DNA of 64,000 bases. It comes from Sphingobacteriales bacterium. GTDB lineage: Bacteria; Bacteroidota; Bacteroidia; Chitinophagales; Chitinophagaceae. The notes below the pieces were generated by a model, which was given only the letters and a program-made list of their open reading frames with translations, did not search any database and was not told the DNA's origin. Shown one piece after another: positions 1-9,410 of the stretch; position 1 is the first letter of the stretch; each line of letters begins with the position of its first letter. The stretch spans positions 62,001-126,000 of the forward strand of contig RXJG01000006.1 of assembly GCA_003963365.1 (NCBI GenBank), read 5' to 3'. The position numbers were made by a program, and so were the translations under genes.

Positions 1-986
1 TCCTGCTCTCCGGTTTTGTAATTGGCTATGCGTATGATGACCGATGGAATAAAATGAGTTTGGGAGGTTTTTTCAAACGCCGCTTAATACGGCTGCATCC
101 AATGATTGTTATGGCCATGCTGATTGGGGCAATAACATTTTATTTCCAGGATTGCCAGTACTTTAATAATATAGCTGGTGTGCCGGTGTGGAAATTATTA
201 CTGGTGATGGTAATTGGCTTCACCTTATTACCGGTACCGCCTTCATTAGATATTCGTGGGTGGACAGAGATGCATCCATTAGTTGGCCCGGCATGGACCC
301 TCTTCTTTGAATACATTGCTAATATACTGTACGCTTTAATTCTTCGCCGGTTGCCGAATGTTTTACTGGCAATCTTAGTTTTAATAGCAGGAGCTGCGTT
401 GATTCATTTAGCAGTAACCAGTCCGCAGGGAGATATTATAGGTGGATGGGCTTTAGAACCAACTCAATTACGTATAGGTTTTACCCGGTTGCTGTATCCA
501 TTCCTCGCTGGTTTATTATTAAGCCGCATTGTAAAACCGGGCAAGATCAATAATGCCTTTTTATTAAGCAGTGTAATATTGATGATCATGCTGGCGATTC
601 CAAGAATTGGCGGACATGAACAACTTTGGATGAATGGTTTGTATGATTCACTGGTTATCGTTCTTATATTTCCCGTCATTGTTTATATTGGCGCAAGCGG
701 TGAAGTAAAAGAAGGAATATCTTTTAAGGTAAGCAAGTTCCTTGGCGATATCTCTTATCCTATGTATATCATTCACTATCCTTTTATTTATTTATTTGTG
801 GCATTTGTAGCCAAACACCCAAAATATGTGGATGGTACATCACCCAATGGATTGCTGATTTTGGTATTAGTAGCTTTGCTGGTATTGTTTGGTACAATCA
901 TACTGGCTTATATTATTGTGAAGTTTTATGATGTACCGGTAAGGAAATGGCTGACTAAAAAGTTTATGGATAGCAGTGTAAAATAA
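1..986 (+). CDS. Acyltransferase 3 family membrane protein, 5' end cut by window
   Basis: Integral membrane O-acyltransferase of the acyltransferase 3 (OafA/NodX) family, which usually adds acyl groups to cell-surface sugars. The reading frame is open back to base 3 and reads LLSGFVIGYAYDDRW just before the first ATG at 54, so the true start lies outside the window and the ATG at 54 is internal. The FFKRRLIRLHP stretch after the first membrane segment is typical of the family and is followed by eight or more hydrophobic segments. It ends 10 bases before the 3' end of a gene on the other strand. The acceptor sugar cannot be told from the sequence. Confidence 0.85.
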   Translation, partial: LLSGFVIGYAYDDRWNKMSLGGFFKRRLIRLHPMIVMAMLIGAITFYFQDCQYFNNIAGVPVWKLLLVMVIGFTLLPVPPSLDIRGWTEMHPLVGPAWTLFFEYIANILYALILRRLPNVLLAILVLIAGAALIHLAVTSPQGDIIGGWALEPTQLRIGFTRLLYPFLAGLLLSRIVKPGKINNAFLLSSVILMIMLAIPRIGGHEQLWMNGLYDSLVIVLIFPVIVYIGASGEVKEGISFKVSKFLGDISYPMYIIHYPFIYLFVAFVAKHPKYVDGTSPNGLLILVLVALLVLFGTIILAYIIVKFYDVPVRKWLTKKFMDSSVK

Positions 987-996
987 TTTTGGATAA

Positions 997-1815
997 TTAT
1001 TTATCTTTTCCCAGCCACAATAACCCGTCAATAATCAGCCTGTTTTGCATTTCGCTGCTAAACTGAGAGGAGAGTTCTTTATTGGTGCCATGCTCATAGT
1101 CAATATCATTATGTCCCATGTTTACATATAACATACGGTATTTCTTATTCGTCCATACAACGGGATAATAACCACTATGCCATATTTCATAAAGTTTTGG
1201 CCCGGTACCTAATGGAAAACTGGCCGAGTCAATGGACAATAAAATATCAATGTCCTTATTTAACCGCAGATCTTTTTCCCAGCTATACCATTCATTAGCC
1301 GCTGAGCGAAAGGTGAGGGGTAAATGTTTGGTAGCAGGATGTGTACTGTCTTCTACCCGAAGGATGGCAGAGGTTGGGCGCCATGTATTGCCTTTGTACT
1401 GACCAGCACCAATAAATTCATTATGATACCAGTCCCAGTTTTGCGGATAATCAGAAGGTGTTAAAGCAAAACCGGCAAAATGAAAACCCATCCAGCCGCC
1501 ACCGTTGTCCATATACTTTTTAAAGGCGGCTCTTTGTTCCGGTGCGTCGGGTCTTGTATCAAAAAAGAGAATTACCTTATAATTTGAAAGTACCGTGTCA
1601 TTTAATTTACTCCAGTCGTTAGTGGAATCATAAGTGAAATTGTATTGCTTTGAAGCATTGTAAAACCATTTGTTTGCTTCATGTACAAAACTGATATGTG
1701 CGGCATCTTGTTTGGCGGTGAAGAAGCCGAGTACTTTAAAAGAAGATTTTTCCTTTTGAGCGGTTACAGTGCAGTTTATTAAGACAAATAATATACTGGT
1801 AATAATTACTTTCAT
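997..1815 (-). CDS. ThuA-like domain protein, exported
   Basis: A 272-residue protein with a cleavable signal peptide (about residues 1-20, ending TAQ) followed by one ThuA-like domain (trehalose-utilisation family, a class I glutamine-amidotransferase-like fold). Family marks are the VILFFDTRPD strand near 81-90, the GGGWMGFHFAG turn near 105-115 and the late YVNMGHND segment. Such proteins are common in Bacteroidota near sugar-degradation genes and usually act in the periplasm; the substrate is unknown. It stands alone and is convergent with the acyltransferase gene. The family call is firm and the function is not. Confidence 0.82.
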   Translation of the reverse strand: MKVIITSILFVLINCTVTAQKEKSSFKVLGFFTAKQDAAHISFVHEANKWFYNASKQYNFTYDSTNDWSKLNDTVLSNYKVILFFDTRPDAPEQRAAFKKYMDNGGGWMGFHFAGFALTPSDYPQNWDWYHNEFIGAGQYKGNTWRPTSAILRVEDSTHPATKHLPLTFRSAANEWYSWEKDLRLNKDIDILLSIDSASFPLGTGPKLYEIWHSGYYPVVWTNKKYRMLYVNMGHNDIDYEHGTNKELSSQFSSEMQNRLIIDGLLWLGKDK

Positions 1816-1917
1816 ATGGGTATGAAATTACGATAATACATCCTTCCAAAGGTTTGGTGACTGGATGAAAGTTTTTGGTCAGCATTAAATACACTGTTCT
1901 GACAACCCTTTTTCACC

Positions 1918-2037
1918 GTCATTGCGAGACTTGCGTAGCTTGTCGTGGCAATCTGCCGATCTGTGTTGGTGCTTCCCCTTCCTCGATTAAACCCACTGCA
2001 TAACTTCAGGGGATTCCTCACTATGTTCGGAATGACG
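1918..2037. repeat. Dispersed intergenic repeat with CGTCATT/AATGACG ends
   Basis: A 120 bp element inside the gene-free stretch 1816-2184. It begins CGTCATTGCGAG and ends GTTCGGAATGACG, so its outer 7 bases are inverted copies. The wording is typical of dispersed extragenic repeats in Bacteroidota that produce spurious HSEHSEES-like translations on the reverse strand. A partial copy of its right end lies at 2594-2621. Apart from this element I see nothing else in 1816-2184. Confidence 0.6.
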
Positions 2038-2184
2038 ACCCTGATTATTTTTTGTTGGAATATTGTTCCTTGGTGCCGCAGCTTCCAGACAATTCACAAT
2101 GCAGTAGGAGAGACAATCGGAGAAAGAAAAGACAATTTTATGTACCTTTAAGAATGATATAATACCTTCTACAATAATCCTATC

Positions 2185-2619
2185 ATGCAAAAAAATAAGT
2201 TGATTGCCAGTTTGATTCTTATTTTCATAATTCCTCTACTAATTTTATTATGGAATTATGGGATCTTTACACGATATAATTATTTAACTGCTAAGATTGA
2301 TATTTATAATGGAAACATAAGATTGATTTATTATGGTCTTCCTGTGTTCTCATCCAAGCAAAGAGAAATTGATTCAGTCTCCACTTCTTATGGCTTCAGG
2401 CATTATAATTCCGGCTGTACTATATCAGCGCCTGAATCAAAAGGAGCTGATATCTATAATAATGTAATGGAAGAATATCTGCTTAAAAGAAATGGAAATA
2501 ATTGGCGTATTGAGTATAAACGAGTAATTGATTCTTTGTATAACGAAGAACACAAAGAGAAAAAGAGCCGGAAAAAAGCAACTATGTTTTCAGCAGATTC
2601 CTCTCTGGTTTCGGAATGA
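2185..2619 (+). CDS. Hypothetical membrane-anchored protein whose C-terminus is encoded by a repeat
   Basis: A 144-residue protein with one N-terminal membrane segment (about residues 8-27, LIASLILIFIIPLLILLWNY) and a soluble polar domain; no family recognised. The last residues (ADSSLVSE) and the stop codon are encoded by the partial dispersed repeat at 2594-2621, so the original C-terminus has probably been replaced by repeat sequence. The lysine-rich KEKKSRKK tail just before it may be the last native part. It sits alone between two minus-strand genes. It may be a decayed or recently altered gene. Confidence 0.5.
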   Translation: MQKNKLIASLILIFIIPLLILLWNYGIFTRYNYLTAKIDIYNGNIRLIYYGLPVFSSKQREIDSVSTSYGFRHYNSGCTISAPESKGADIYNNVMEEYLLKRNGNNWRIEYKRVIDSLYNEEHKEKKSRKKATMFSADSSLVSE

Positions 2620-2621
2620 CG
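2594..2621. repeat. Partial copy of the AATGACG-ended repeat
   Basis: The sequence AGATTCCTCTCTGGTTTCGGAATGACG matches, with a few changes, the right end of the element at 1918-2037. It overlaps the 3' end and supplies the TGA stop of the upstream hypothetical gene. Confidence 0.55.
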
Positions 2622-2669
2622 TTTAAGTGATCGGCTGGTGTCTCCACCCACCGATTTTAGTATCCTCCA

Positions 2670-3926
2670 CTATTTCCTTGCCGCAATAAAACTTAAGCGA
2701 CGAACATTGTTAATGTCACTGTAATCGTATTGATACAATCCATCATTACAAACGATCATCATCTTTTTATTAAATGTAATTACATCATAAGGCTGGTTAC
2801 TATTAATGGTTTTTATCAGGGAGAGGGCAGAAGGATTGGTGGCGTTGTATATTTTCACCGCTGTTTCATCACATACAAAAAGCAGGTTACCATCTTTGCT
2901 CAGCCCGGTTGGCTTGGTTAGCTGGTAAGTCTTAACCAGTTTGCTGTTTGCCAGGTCATTTATATCAATCACATGCAGTTCGTTGGCGTCACCGCCACAG
3001 CCATCACCTGAATGCAGGGTAACATAAGCATACTTATCATCTGCTATAACCGGGTCACAGGCACGGCCATGTTCAAACTTACCGGCGGCTAACGGGTGCT
3101 GCGGATCGGTAACATCGTACATAAACATTCCTATAGAAGAACCAAGAAATAATTTGCCTTTGAAGGGAAACACCGTTTGCAGGTCGAACCCCGCAAAAAA
3201 ACTCGTATCCACTTTTGGTGCGGCCGGGTTAGTAATGTCAACAATACCCAGCGAATGCATTTCGGTAATGGCATATAAATGATCATCCATTAACACCATG
3301 CTTGCCATTGAACCGGCAGTTCCGGTTGAATTAACACCGGCAGCATTAGCATACAAAATGTCTACTTTACAAAAATCACACAGGGGCGGGTATCTTTGAT
3401 AGTTAATTTCCACCACCGTATCTCTCTCTATCCAGTCAGCAACAATTTTATCACCGCTTTGTGTGTTAAAGCCATTTACCCACATACGTCCCATAAAAAA
3501 GTTTTCTACTTTACTTACAATGCTAACATTGCGTGGATTAGTGATATCCAGTGCCAGCAGGTCGCCATACATATCTGCATATAAAATATTTCCCTTTACA
3601 GCAATATCCAGGTTGCCGGGAATAGCAAGAAAAGCGATCTGCACCGGATGGGATGGGTTAGTGTTATCTATGATGTGAATACCTTTGTTGAGGTCATTCA
3701 GGAAAATATAATTGTCTTTGATATAGATTTTACCAGCTTTAGTTACAGCCTGGCTTTGGCTACCATTAATAGAAGCCAGTGCTGTTGCTTTGGAACTGTA
3801 AACGGGTGTGTACAGTTTGATGGTTTTAGTAGTAATGTTGCTGTTTTTCTTACAGGCAAACGAAAAAATGGTAAGCAATAAAACAGTTAACAGGCGTGGT
3901 GTTATGAAGAATGTATTTTGTTTCAT
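2670..3926 (-). CDS. LVIVD repeat lipoprotein
   Basis: A 418-residue lipoprotein: hydrophobic leader with the lipobox FSFAC at about residue 25, then a beta-propeller-like run of LVIVD-type repeats. Repeats are visible as GIHIIDNTNPSHPVQIA, LLALDITNPRNVSIV, SLGIVDITNPAAPKVD, GMFMYDVTDPQHPLAAG and ELHVIDINDL. Proteins of this family are surface-exposed or periplasmic and of unknown role, perhaps binding. It is monocistronic. The repeats make the family assignment firm; no enzymatic residues are apparent. Confidence 0.8.
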   Translation of the reverse strand: MKQNTFFITPRLLTVLLLTIFSFACKKNSNITTKTIKLYTPVYSSKATALASINGSQSQAVTKAGKIYIKDNYIFLNDLNKGIHIIDNTNPSHPVQIAFLAIPGNLDIAVKGNILYADMYGDLLALDITNPRNVSIVSKVENFFMGRMWVNGFNTQSGDKIVADWIERDTVVEINYQRYPPLCDFCKVDILYANAAGVNSTGTAGSMASMVLMDDHLYAITEMHSLGIVDITNPAAPKVDTSFFAGFDLQTVFPFKGKLFLGSSIGMFMYDVTDPQHPLAAGKFEHGRACDPVIADDKYAYVTLHSGDGCGGDANELHVIDINDLANSKLVKTYQLTKPTGLSKDGNLLFVCDETAVKIYNATNPSALSLIKTINSNQPYDVITFNKKMMIVCNDGLYQYDYSDINNVRRLSFIAARK

Positions 3927-4117
3927 AAGCCTTTAGTTTTAAAGACTGACAGGTGGGGTAAAGATATCGTTGCATCATATATTCAAATACTTTAATGAAG
4001 TTATTAACCGGAGTTTGTACGGGGGGATAATAAATCTGTAACAGGCTCAATTAATTCCTGTTTTATTCACATCCCCGTTTTTTAGCAAGGAATTTGATAC
4101 TGGTAGGAAAAAAGTCC

Positions 4118-4609
4118 ATGAAAAAATTTGTTGTTTGTTTTGGATTATTACTCCTTGGCAGGGTAGGCTATGCTCAATTAAAAACAACACCTGTATGCGG
4201 GGTGTTTGAAGTAAATGTATTAAAAGGGACTGTTAACAATGTGATGCCCAATTTTACTGCCGGGGAAATAAAAAAGAAACTTCCCTGTTTTACCGGTGAA
4301 GAACCAGAAGGCAAAGACAGTAAATGTAATGGAGCAGTATTTTATAAAGACAGGGATGTTAGCTTTTACACTTACCGGAAATATGTGGTGATTGGTGCAA
4401 CCTTTAAAGGAAAAACAAATATCCCGGTATTGGGTACCAAACGTAATAGTTTATTTAATAAGTTAGGCAATCCGCAATTAAAAGATCCCAAATGGGATGC
4501 GTATCAAACTCAATATGGTTGTTTGATTTTGTATTATGATGCACAGAATAAAGTAAACAGGATCATCATGTCAACCAAGAGTACGGATGAAATTGATTTG
4601 TGTCAATGA
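4118..4609 (+). CDS. Hypothetical exported protein
   Basis: A 163-residue protein with a signal peptide (MKKFVVCFGLLLLGRVGYAQ, residues 1-20). I chose the ATG at 4118 because the leader starts there and an AGGAAAAAAG purine run lies just upstream; a TTG 24 bases earlier is possible but adds residues that spoil the leader. The mature part has five or six cysteines (near PVCGV, LPCFTG, DSKCNG, YGCLI, DLCQ), suggesting disulfides in the periplasm. No known family recognised. Confidence 0.62.
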   Translation: MKKFVVCFGLLLLGRVGYAQLKTTPVCGVFEVNVLKGTVNNVMPNFTAGEIKKKLPCFTGEEPEGKDSKCNGAVFYKDRDVSFYTYRKYVVIGATFKGKTNIPVLGTKRNSLFNKLGNPQLKDPKWDAYQTQYGCLILYYDAQNKVNRIIMSTKSTDEIDLCQ

Positions 4610-4634
4610 TGAATTGCTTAAAATAGGTAGTGCT

Positions 4635-4661
4635 CACAGATTACACAGATTTGCACAGATG
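4635..4661. repeat. Short tandem-like CACAGAT repeat
   Basis: CACAGATTACACAGATTTGCACAGATG contains three spaced copies of ACAGAT in an intergenic gap. Similar short runs are dispersed in many bacterial genomes. No function is implied. Confidence 0.4.
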
Positions 4662-4702
4662 AAGTTTTCATTTTCAAATCAGCACAGCTTCAAATTATCA
4701 AA

Positions 4703-5602
4703 TTAACTTTTGCTGATCAGCACCGAAGTCATGGATAATGAGCCGGCAACCGCTTTATCATTAAACAATGAAATATTATCCTTTTCTTCTTTCAATGCCA
4801 GTGTGTATAATAGCGGTAAATAATGTTCAGGTGTGGGGATTGCTAATTGAAAAGGCTTCCCCTGTGCATCGTAATTGATTAATGATAAATGATCGCCATT
4901 TAAAATAAAACGCTTCATTTTATCCCTGGCTTCCATTGCCCAGTCATAACCATAATTATCTGCATTAAGTTTATCCCATGCCATCATACGCAGGTTATGC
5001 ACCATGTTGCCGCTGCCAACAATCAATACACCTTTGTTACGAAGTGCTGCTAATTCTTTTGCCAGTTCGTAATGATATTGTGGTGTTTGATAATAATCCA
5101 AACTCATTTGTATAACAGGCACATCCGCATTAGGATATAAATGTTTGATCACACTCCATGCACCATGATCCAATCCCCATTTATCATCCAGGCCTACTTC
5201 AGTTTTCTTCACCAGTTCTTTTGTCTCTTTTGCTAAATCAGGACTGCCGGGTGCAGGATATTGTACTTTGAATAATGCTTCGGGGAATCCACCAAAATCA
5301 TGAATGGTGCGGGGATGCTCCATCGCTGTTACAAAAGTTCCTTTGGTTTCCCAGTGAGCGGATACACATAGGATGGCATTGGGCTTTGGTATTTCTTTAC
5401 TGATATTTCTGAAGCCGGTTACAAATTCATTTTCTTCAATCGCATTCATCGGGCTACCATGTCCTAAAAACAATACCGGCATTTTATCCGTATTGCTTAA
5501 AGGAGAGGTCATTTTATTAAGTTCGTTCAGTTTCATAGCTGCACCTGCAAAAGGCACCGCTGCTAACGGTGCCATTGTTTTTAAAAATTGTTTTCTGTTC
5601 AT
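4703..5602 (-). CDS. ygiD: 4,5-DOPA dioxygenase extradiol (YgiD/LigB family), exported form
   Basis: Class III extradiol-type dioxygenase related to E. coli YgiD, which opens the ring of L-DOPA using a metal held by histidines. Visible ligand candidates are His48 (FLGHGSP), His83 (SAHWET), His202 (GNMVHNL) and His260 (PTPEHYLPLL), plus LDHGAW near 145. Unlike E. coli YgiD it has about 40 extra N-terminal residues beginning MNRKQFLKTMAPLAAVPF, a Tat-like or signal-anchor leader. Start chosen at 5602; an in-frame ATG at 5626 overlaps the stop of the upstream gene in an ATGA arrangement and could allow translational coupling. The substrate in this organism is not known. Confidence 0.85.
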   Translation of the reverse strand: MNRKQFLKTMAPLAAVPFAGAAMKLNELNKMTSPLSNTDKMPVLFLGHGSPMNAIEENEFVTGFRNISKEIPKPNAILCVSAHWETKGTFVTAMEHPRTIHDFGGFPEALFKVQYPAPGSPDLAKETKELVKKTEVGLDDKWGLDHGAWSVIKHLYPNADVPVIQMSLDYYQTPQYHYELAKELAALRNKGVLIVGSGNMVHNLRMMAWDKLNADNYGYDWAMEARDKMKRFILNGDHLSLINYDAQGKPFQLAIPTPEHYLPLLYTLALKEEKDNISLFNDKAVAGSLSMTSVLISKS

Positions 5603-5622
5603 TAAACTGATTATATAAACAA

Positions 5623-6171
5623 TCATTCATTTCGTCTGCCAAAAGTAAAAGCATGCGAAATTCTGAAGGCAAAGAGATCGGTGGAAGCATTTCCAAATGT
5701 GTGTTGATAACGCAAAGCTACATTAAATTGAATTTTTCCGCCAGGCTGAAATAAATAGCCTAATCCAACTCCGGTAACCGGGCCGGCTACTTTTTCATTT
5801 TGCCAACCTCCATTTCCATCCGGAATTGGCGAGCCAAACTGATCATATTTCTGAATAGAAGATGCACCAAAACAATAACCAGCATTGGGCTCAATATAAA
5901 AGCCAGTTCCGGAATGATCAAAAGTGTAGCGATAACCTAATAATACAGGGGCTAACCCCAAATCTTCATTATCGGCATTTTGAAAATATTGAAGCCCTCC
6001 CTCGATGGTAGCATAATTAGCATCAGAAACTGGTATAGCAAAATTTAAAAATGCACCGAAGCCAAAAGCCTTAAAATCTTTTAATTTGACATGTGTAACT
6101 TCAATTTGACTAAAAGACTGAATACTGATGAAGAGGCAGCAAAAAATGATGAGATTCTTTTTGTGTAACAT
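5623..6171 (-). CDS. Hypothetical exported beta-barrel-like protein
   Basis: A 182-residue protein with a signal peptide (residues 1-22, ending SFSQ). The rest alternates polar and hydrophobic residues with many glycines and aromatics (GFGAFLNFAIPV, GLQYFQNA, LLGYRYTF, GVGLGYLF, VALRYQHTF) and ends in an amphipathic strand with aromatics (AFTFGRRNE), the look of a small outer-membrane beta-barrel. Its TGA stop lies 4 bases into the next gene's possible upstream ATG, so it may be co-transcribed with the YgiD-like gene. No specific family recognised. Confidence 0.6.
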   Translation of the reverse strand: MLHKKNLIIFCCLFISIQSFSQIEVTHVKLKDFKAFGFGAFLNFAIPVSDANYATIEGGLQYFQNADNEDLGLAPVLLGYRYTFDHSGTGFYIEPNAGYCFGASSIQKYDQFGSPIPDGNGGWQNEKVAGPVTGVGLGYLFQPGGKIQFNVALRYQHTFGNASTDLFAFRISHAFTFGRRNE

Positions 6172-6220
6172 ATGAAATGATTAAGTGATACAAGCTAAAG
6201 ATTTATTAAAACTACAAAAC

Positions 6221-7843
6221 TTATCCTTTCAAAAATTTAGGTGCTTCTCTTTTCTTTGTTGCCTGTTCGTAAGCATACGCAAACTTTATTATTTCACCTT
6301 CCTGGTAAGCACCGGCAATGAATGATAAACCAACCGGCAGCTCATGCACTTTACCCATTGGAACGGTGATATGCGGATAACCAGCCATAGCCGCTGGCGG
6401 ACAGAAATAAAAACCGGTATCGTAATCTCCATTGACTAAATCAATCAGGTTGGCGTAACCGATACTGGTACCAATGATAGCATCCAGTTTATCTTTCGTC
6501 ATCATATCAGTAATAATCTTTCTGCAGCTGGTTGTTTTAGCAAGAGCCTCTTTGTATTCTTTACTATCCAATCCTTCTTTTGCTTCACACAATTCCAGTA
6601 TTTCCTGTTTAAACCAGGGCATGGCTTTGGCTTCATTCTTTTTGTTGAATTCAATTACTTCCTTCAACGTTTTAACAGGTGCATTGGCTTTGGCTAAATA
6701 TTTATTTACCCCATCCTTAAATTCATATTGCAGTACGGCGAATTCTCCTTCACCTGCTTTACTTATTGCATTTAATAATTCCACCTCAACAGTTTCAGCT
6801 CCCAGTTTTTTTACTTGTTCAATGGCTTCCTTATATAAAGCCACCACATCAGGATGACCAGTTAAAAACTTTTTCTCCACACCGATTCGTTTTCCTTTTA
6901 ATCCATTTGCATCTAAAAATGTTGTATAGTCTTTTTGTGCTTTGTCTTTACTTTCATTTGTCACTGCATCATCAGCATCCACACCGGTTAATGCACTTAA
7001 TAAAATTGCGGCATCTTTCACGGTTCTTGTCATTGGTCCGGCTGTATCCTGTGTAGCTGAAATAGGGATGATGCCGCTGCGGCTCAATAATCCTACCGTT
7101 GGCTTTATGCCTACAATGCCACAAAAAGAAGAAGGAGCAACCACTGAACCATCTGTTTCAGTACCGATAGCTACCGTACATAGATTAGCCGAAACAGCTG
7201 CACCCGAACCCGAACTGGAACCACAGGCATTGCGGGTTAACATAACAGGGTTTTTTGTTTGTCCGCCACGGCTGCTCCATCCGCTAGTGCTCCTTGTAGA
7301 ACGGAAATTGGCCCACTCACTTAAATTGGTTTTACCTAATAATACAGCACCCGCTTCTCTTAATTTACCAATGATGAAAGCATCTTTAGCTGCTTTATTA
7401 CCCACTAATGCCAAAGCACCAGCCGTAGTCATCATTTTATCACCGGTATTAATATTATCTTTTATTAAAACAGGTATGCCATGCAATGGTCCCCTTATTT
7501 TTCCTTCCTTACGTTCTTTATCCATTGCTTCCGCTATTGATACAGCATCAGGATTTACTTCTATTACCGCATTAATAGCCGGGCCAGATTTATCAATTGC
7601 TTCGATGCGTTTTAAATACATTTCTGTAACAGCTTTAGCCGTGTATTCACCGGTTTTCATTTTTTCCTGTAGCTGGTCAATGGTAATTTCATTCAAAGCA
7701 AAATCGTCTTTAAAAACATCATCGCCTGTTGTACCGGCCATTGGCTTAGTTTTTTGATCGGTTGCATTACAGGCAGCAGTTGTTAAGGCAGCAACTGATA
7801 ACCCCGAGAGTGATGTGTTGCGGATAAAATTTCTCCTGTTCAT
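6221..7843 (-). CDS. Amidase-signature family amidase, exported
   Basis: A 540-residue amidase (AS family, Ser-cisSer-Lys triad), hydrolysing an amide bond of an unknown substrate. Visible: the Lys of PVLIKDNI near 128, the glycine/serine signature ACGSSSGSGAA near 207-216, and the nucleophile Ser within GTETDGSV near 233. The leader (MNRRNFIRNTSLSGLSVAALTTAAC) has a Tat-like RR and a lipobox-like AAC at about 25, so it is probably exported and possibly lipidated. GatA is unlikely: no gatB or gatC is adjacent and the leader is wrong. It is divergent from the APC transporter, which could import released amino compounds (inference). Confidence 0.85.
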   Translation of the reverse strand: MNRRNFIRNTSLSGLSVAALTTAACNATDQKTKPMAGTTGDDVFKDDFALNEITIDQLQEKMKTGEYTAKAVTEMYLKRIEAIDKSGPAINAVIEVNPDAVSIAEAMDKERKEGKIRGPLHGIPVLIKDNINTGDKMMTTAGALALVGNKAAKDAFIIGKLREAGAVLLGKTNLSEWANFRSTRSTSGWSSRGGQTKNPVMLTRNACGSSSGSGAAVSANLCTVAIGTETDGSVVAPSSFCGIVGIKPTVGLLSRSGIIPISATQDTAGPMTRTVKDAAILLSALTGVDADDAVTNESKDKAQKDYTTFLDANGLKGKRIGVEKKFLTGHPDVVALYKEAIEQVKKLGAETVEVELLNAISKAGEGEFAVLQYEFKDGVNKYLAKANAPVKTLKEVIEFNKKNEAKAMPWFKQEILELCEAKEGLDSKEYKEALAKTTSCRKIITDMMTKDKLDAIIGTSIGYANLIDLVNGDYDTGFYFCPPAAMAGYPHITVPMGKVHELPVGLSFIAGAYQEGEIIKFAYAYEQATKKREAPKFLKG

Positions 7844-7952
7844 AATAAATTGGTTTTAAAAACATGAATTTAATGATTTATGAAATGAAATCCGGAACCT
7901 GTTTAATCAAATCATTTTCCTATATTCATTTTTTTATCCATCAAACAACTGC

Positions 7953-9410
7953 ATGGCGAAACCACAATTAGCAAAAACAATTGGTCTTTACTCAGCCACC
8001 ATGCTGGTAATAGGCAGTGTTATTGGCAGCAATATTTTTATGAAACCGGCTACCATGGCAGCACAACTTGGCTCACCTTACCTTATTATTATCGTGTGGG
8101 TAATGGCCGGTGTGGTAAGCTTATTTGGAGCAATGGCATTTGCAGAATTAGGAACCATGTTCCCCGAGACGGGCGGACAATATGTGTACCTGCGGTATGC
8201 CTATGGTGATTTGATAGCTTATTTAAACGGTTGGGGTGCTGTGGCGGTTGTAAATACAGCAGCCATAGCTGCAGCAGGATATGTATGTGCCTCGTATGCA
8301 GGTTATTTTATTCACCTGCCTTCTTTAAGTGCGGCTGCAGAGCATTCGGTGGTATGGCATATACCTTTAATTGGAGACATTATGCCACTGCAGAATTTTA
8401 GTGTAAAACTGCTGGCCATACTGCTTATTTTAGTTTTTACCATCATCAATTATTTAAGTGTTCGCTATGGTAATGCATTACAGTTTGTTTCCACCATTTT
8501 AAAAACAGCGGCTATTGCTATCCTTATTATTGGAATTTTATTTTCAGGTAAAGGGCATATAGCTAATTTTATTACGAATGCTCCAACATTTAATTTAAGC
8601 GGCTGGAAATTGTTAGGCGCTTTTATGGCAGCCACCACGGGAGCTTTTGCTGCATACGATGGATGGAATAACCTGAATATGGTAGCCGGCGAAATAAAAA
8701 ACCCCACCAAAAACATCAACAGAAGTTTAATTATTGGGTTGTGGGCCTGTATCATTATCTATACCATGGTTACGCTTTCGTATATGTATGTGTTGCCGGT
8801 TGAAAAAATGGCACAATCTTCACTTGTTGCCAGCGATGCTACTGCGGTAATTATGGGAACTATTGGCGGAACAATTATCGCTGTTTTAATTATGCTTTCT
8901 TCTATAAGTAATGTAAGTGTAAACTTACTGGCCAATTCCAGGATGATATTTGCTATGAGTGAATCAAAACTTTTTTTTGATTTTGCCGGCAAAGTTCATC
9001 CACGTTTTAATACACCGGGTAATTCTGTTTTGATTCTGGGCTTCTGGAGCTCGGTATTAGTATTAAGCGGTTCATTTGATATACTGGCTGATATGTTTGT
9101 TTTTATGAGCTGGGTATTTTACGGCCTGGTGATACTGGGTTTGTTTATACTGAGAAAAAGAATGCCGGATATTGAACGTCCCTATAAAGCATGGGGTTAC
9201 CCGCTTGTACCTTTATTCTTTCTCGCTTTTACCACTGTTTATATTGTTAGTAATTTAATTACCGACATTAATAATTATATAGAAGGTAAAACACAGGTTA
9301 TTAATTCAGTATTTGGTATTATCCTGACTATTATTGGTATACCGCTCTACTATTATTTTAAAGTAAGGAATAAACGGGCTGCTGCTAATAATAAAGCTAC
9401 TAATCCATAA
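7953..9410 (+). CDS. APC family amino acid permease
   Basis: A 485-residue transporter of the amino acid/polyamine/organocation superfamily with about 12 hydrophobic segments. The first segment carries the family glycine motif (VIGSVIGSNIFMKP) that lines the substrate site, and FAELGTMFPETGGQYVYLRY follows the second segment as usual. It probably imports amino acids by cation symport or exchange at the inner membrane. It is divergent from the amidase gene with about 110 bases between them, which could hold both promoters. Substrate not predictable. Confidence 0.85.
   Translation: MAKPQLAKTIGLYSATMLVIGSVIGSNIFMKPATMAAQLGSPYLIIIVWVMAGVVSLFGAMAFAELGTMFPETGGQYVYLRYAYGDLIAYLNGWGAVAVVNTAAIAAAGYVCASYAGYFIHLPSLSAAAEHSVVWHIPLIGDIMPLQNFSVKLLAILLILVFTIINYLSVRYGNALQFVSTILKTAAIAILIIGILFSGKGHIANFITNAPTFNLSGWKLLGAFMAATTGAFAAYDGWNNLNMVAGEIKNPTKNINRSLIIGLWACIIIYTMVTLSYMYVLPVEKMAQSSLVASDATAVIMGTIGGTIIAVLIMLSSISNVSVNLLANSRMIFAMSESKLFFDFAGKVHPRFNTPGNSVLILGFWSSVLVLSGSFDILADMFVFMSWVFYGLVILGLFILRKRMPDIERPYKAWGYPLVPLFFLAFTTVYIVSNLITDINNYIEGKTQVINSVFGIILTIIGIPLYYYFKVRNKRAAANNKATNP

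Noticed and set aside
1987-2190. Small reverse-strand frame with RHSEHSEES-like wording
   Set aside because: It is the reverse reading of the dispersed repeat at 1918-2037, a known kind of false frame, with no start signal or conservation expected.
4094-4117. TTG start adding eight residues to the 4118 gene
   Set aside because: A good leader peptide and a purine-rich site belong to the ATG at 4118.
6942-7757. Long plus-strand frame opposite the amidase
   Set aside because: It is antisense to the clear amidase gene, has repetitive leucine/serine wording from the complementary strand, and no domain.
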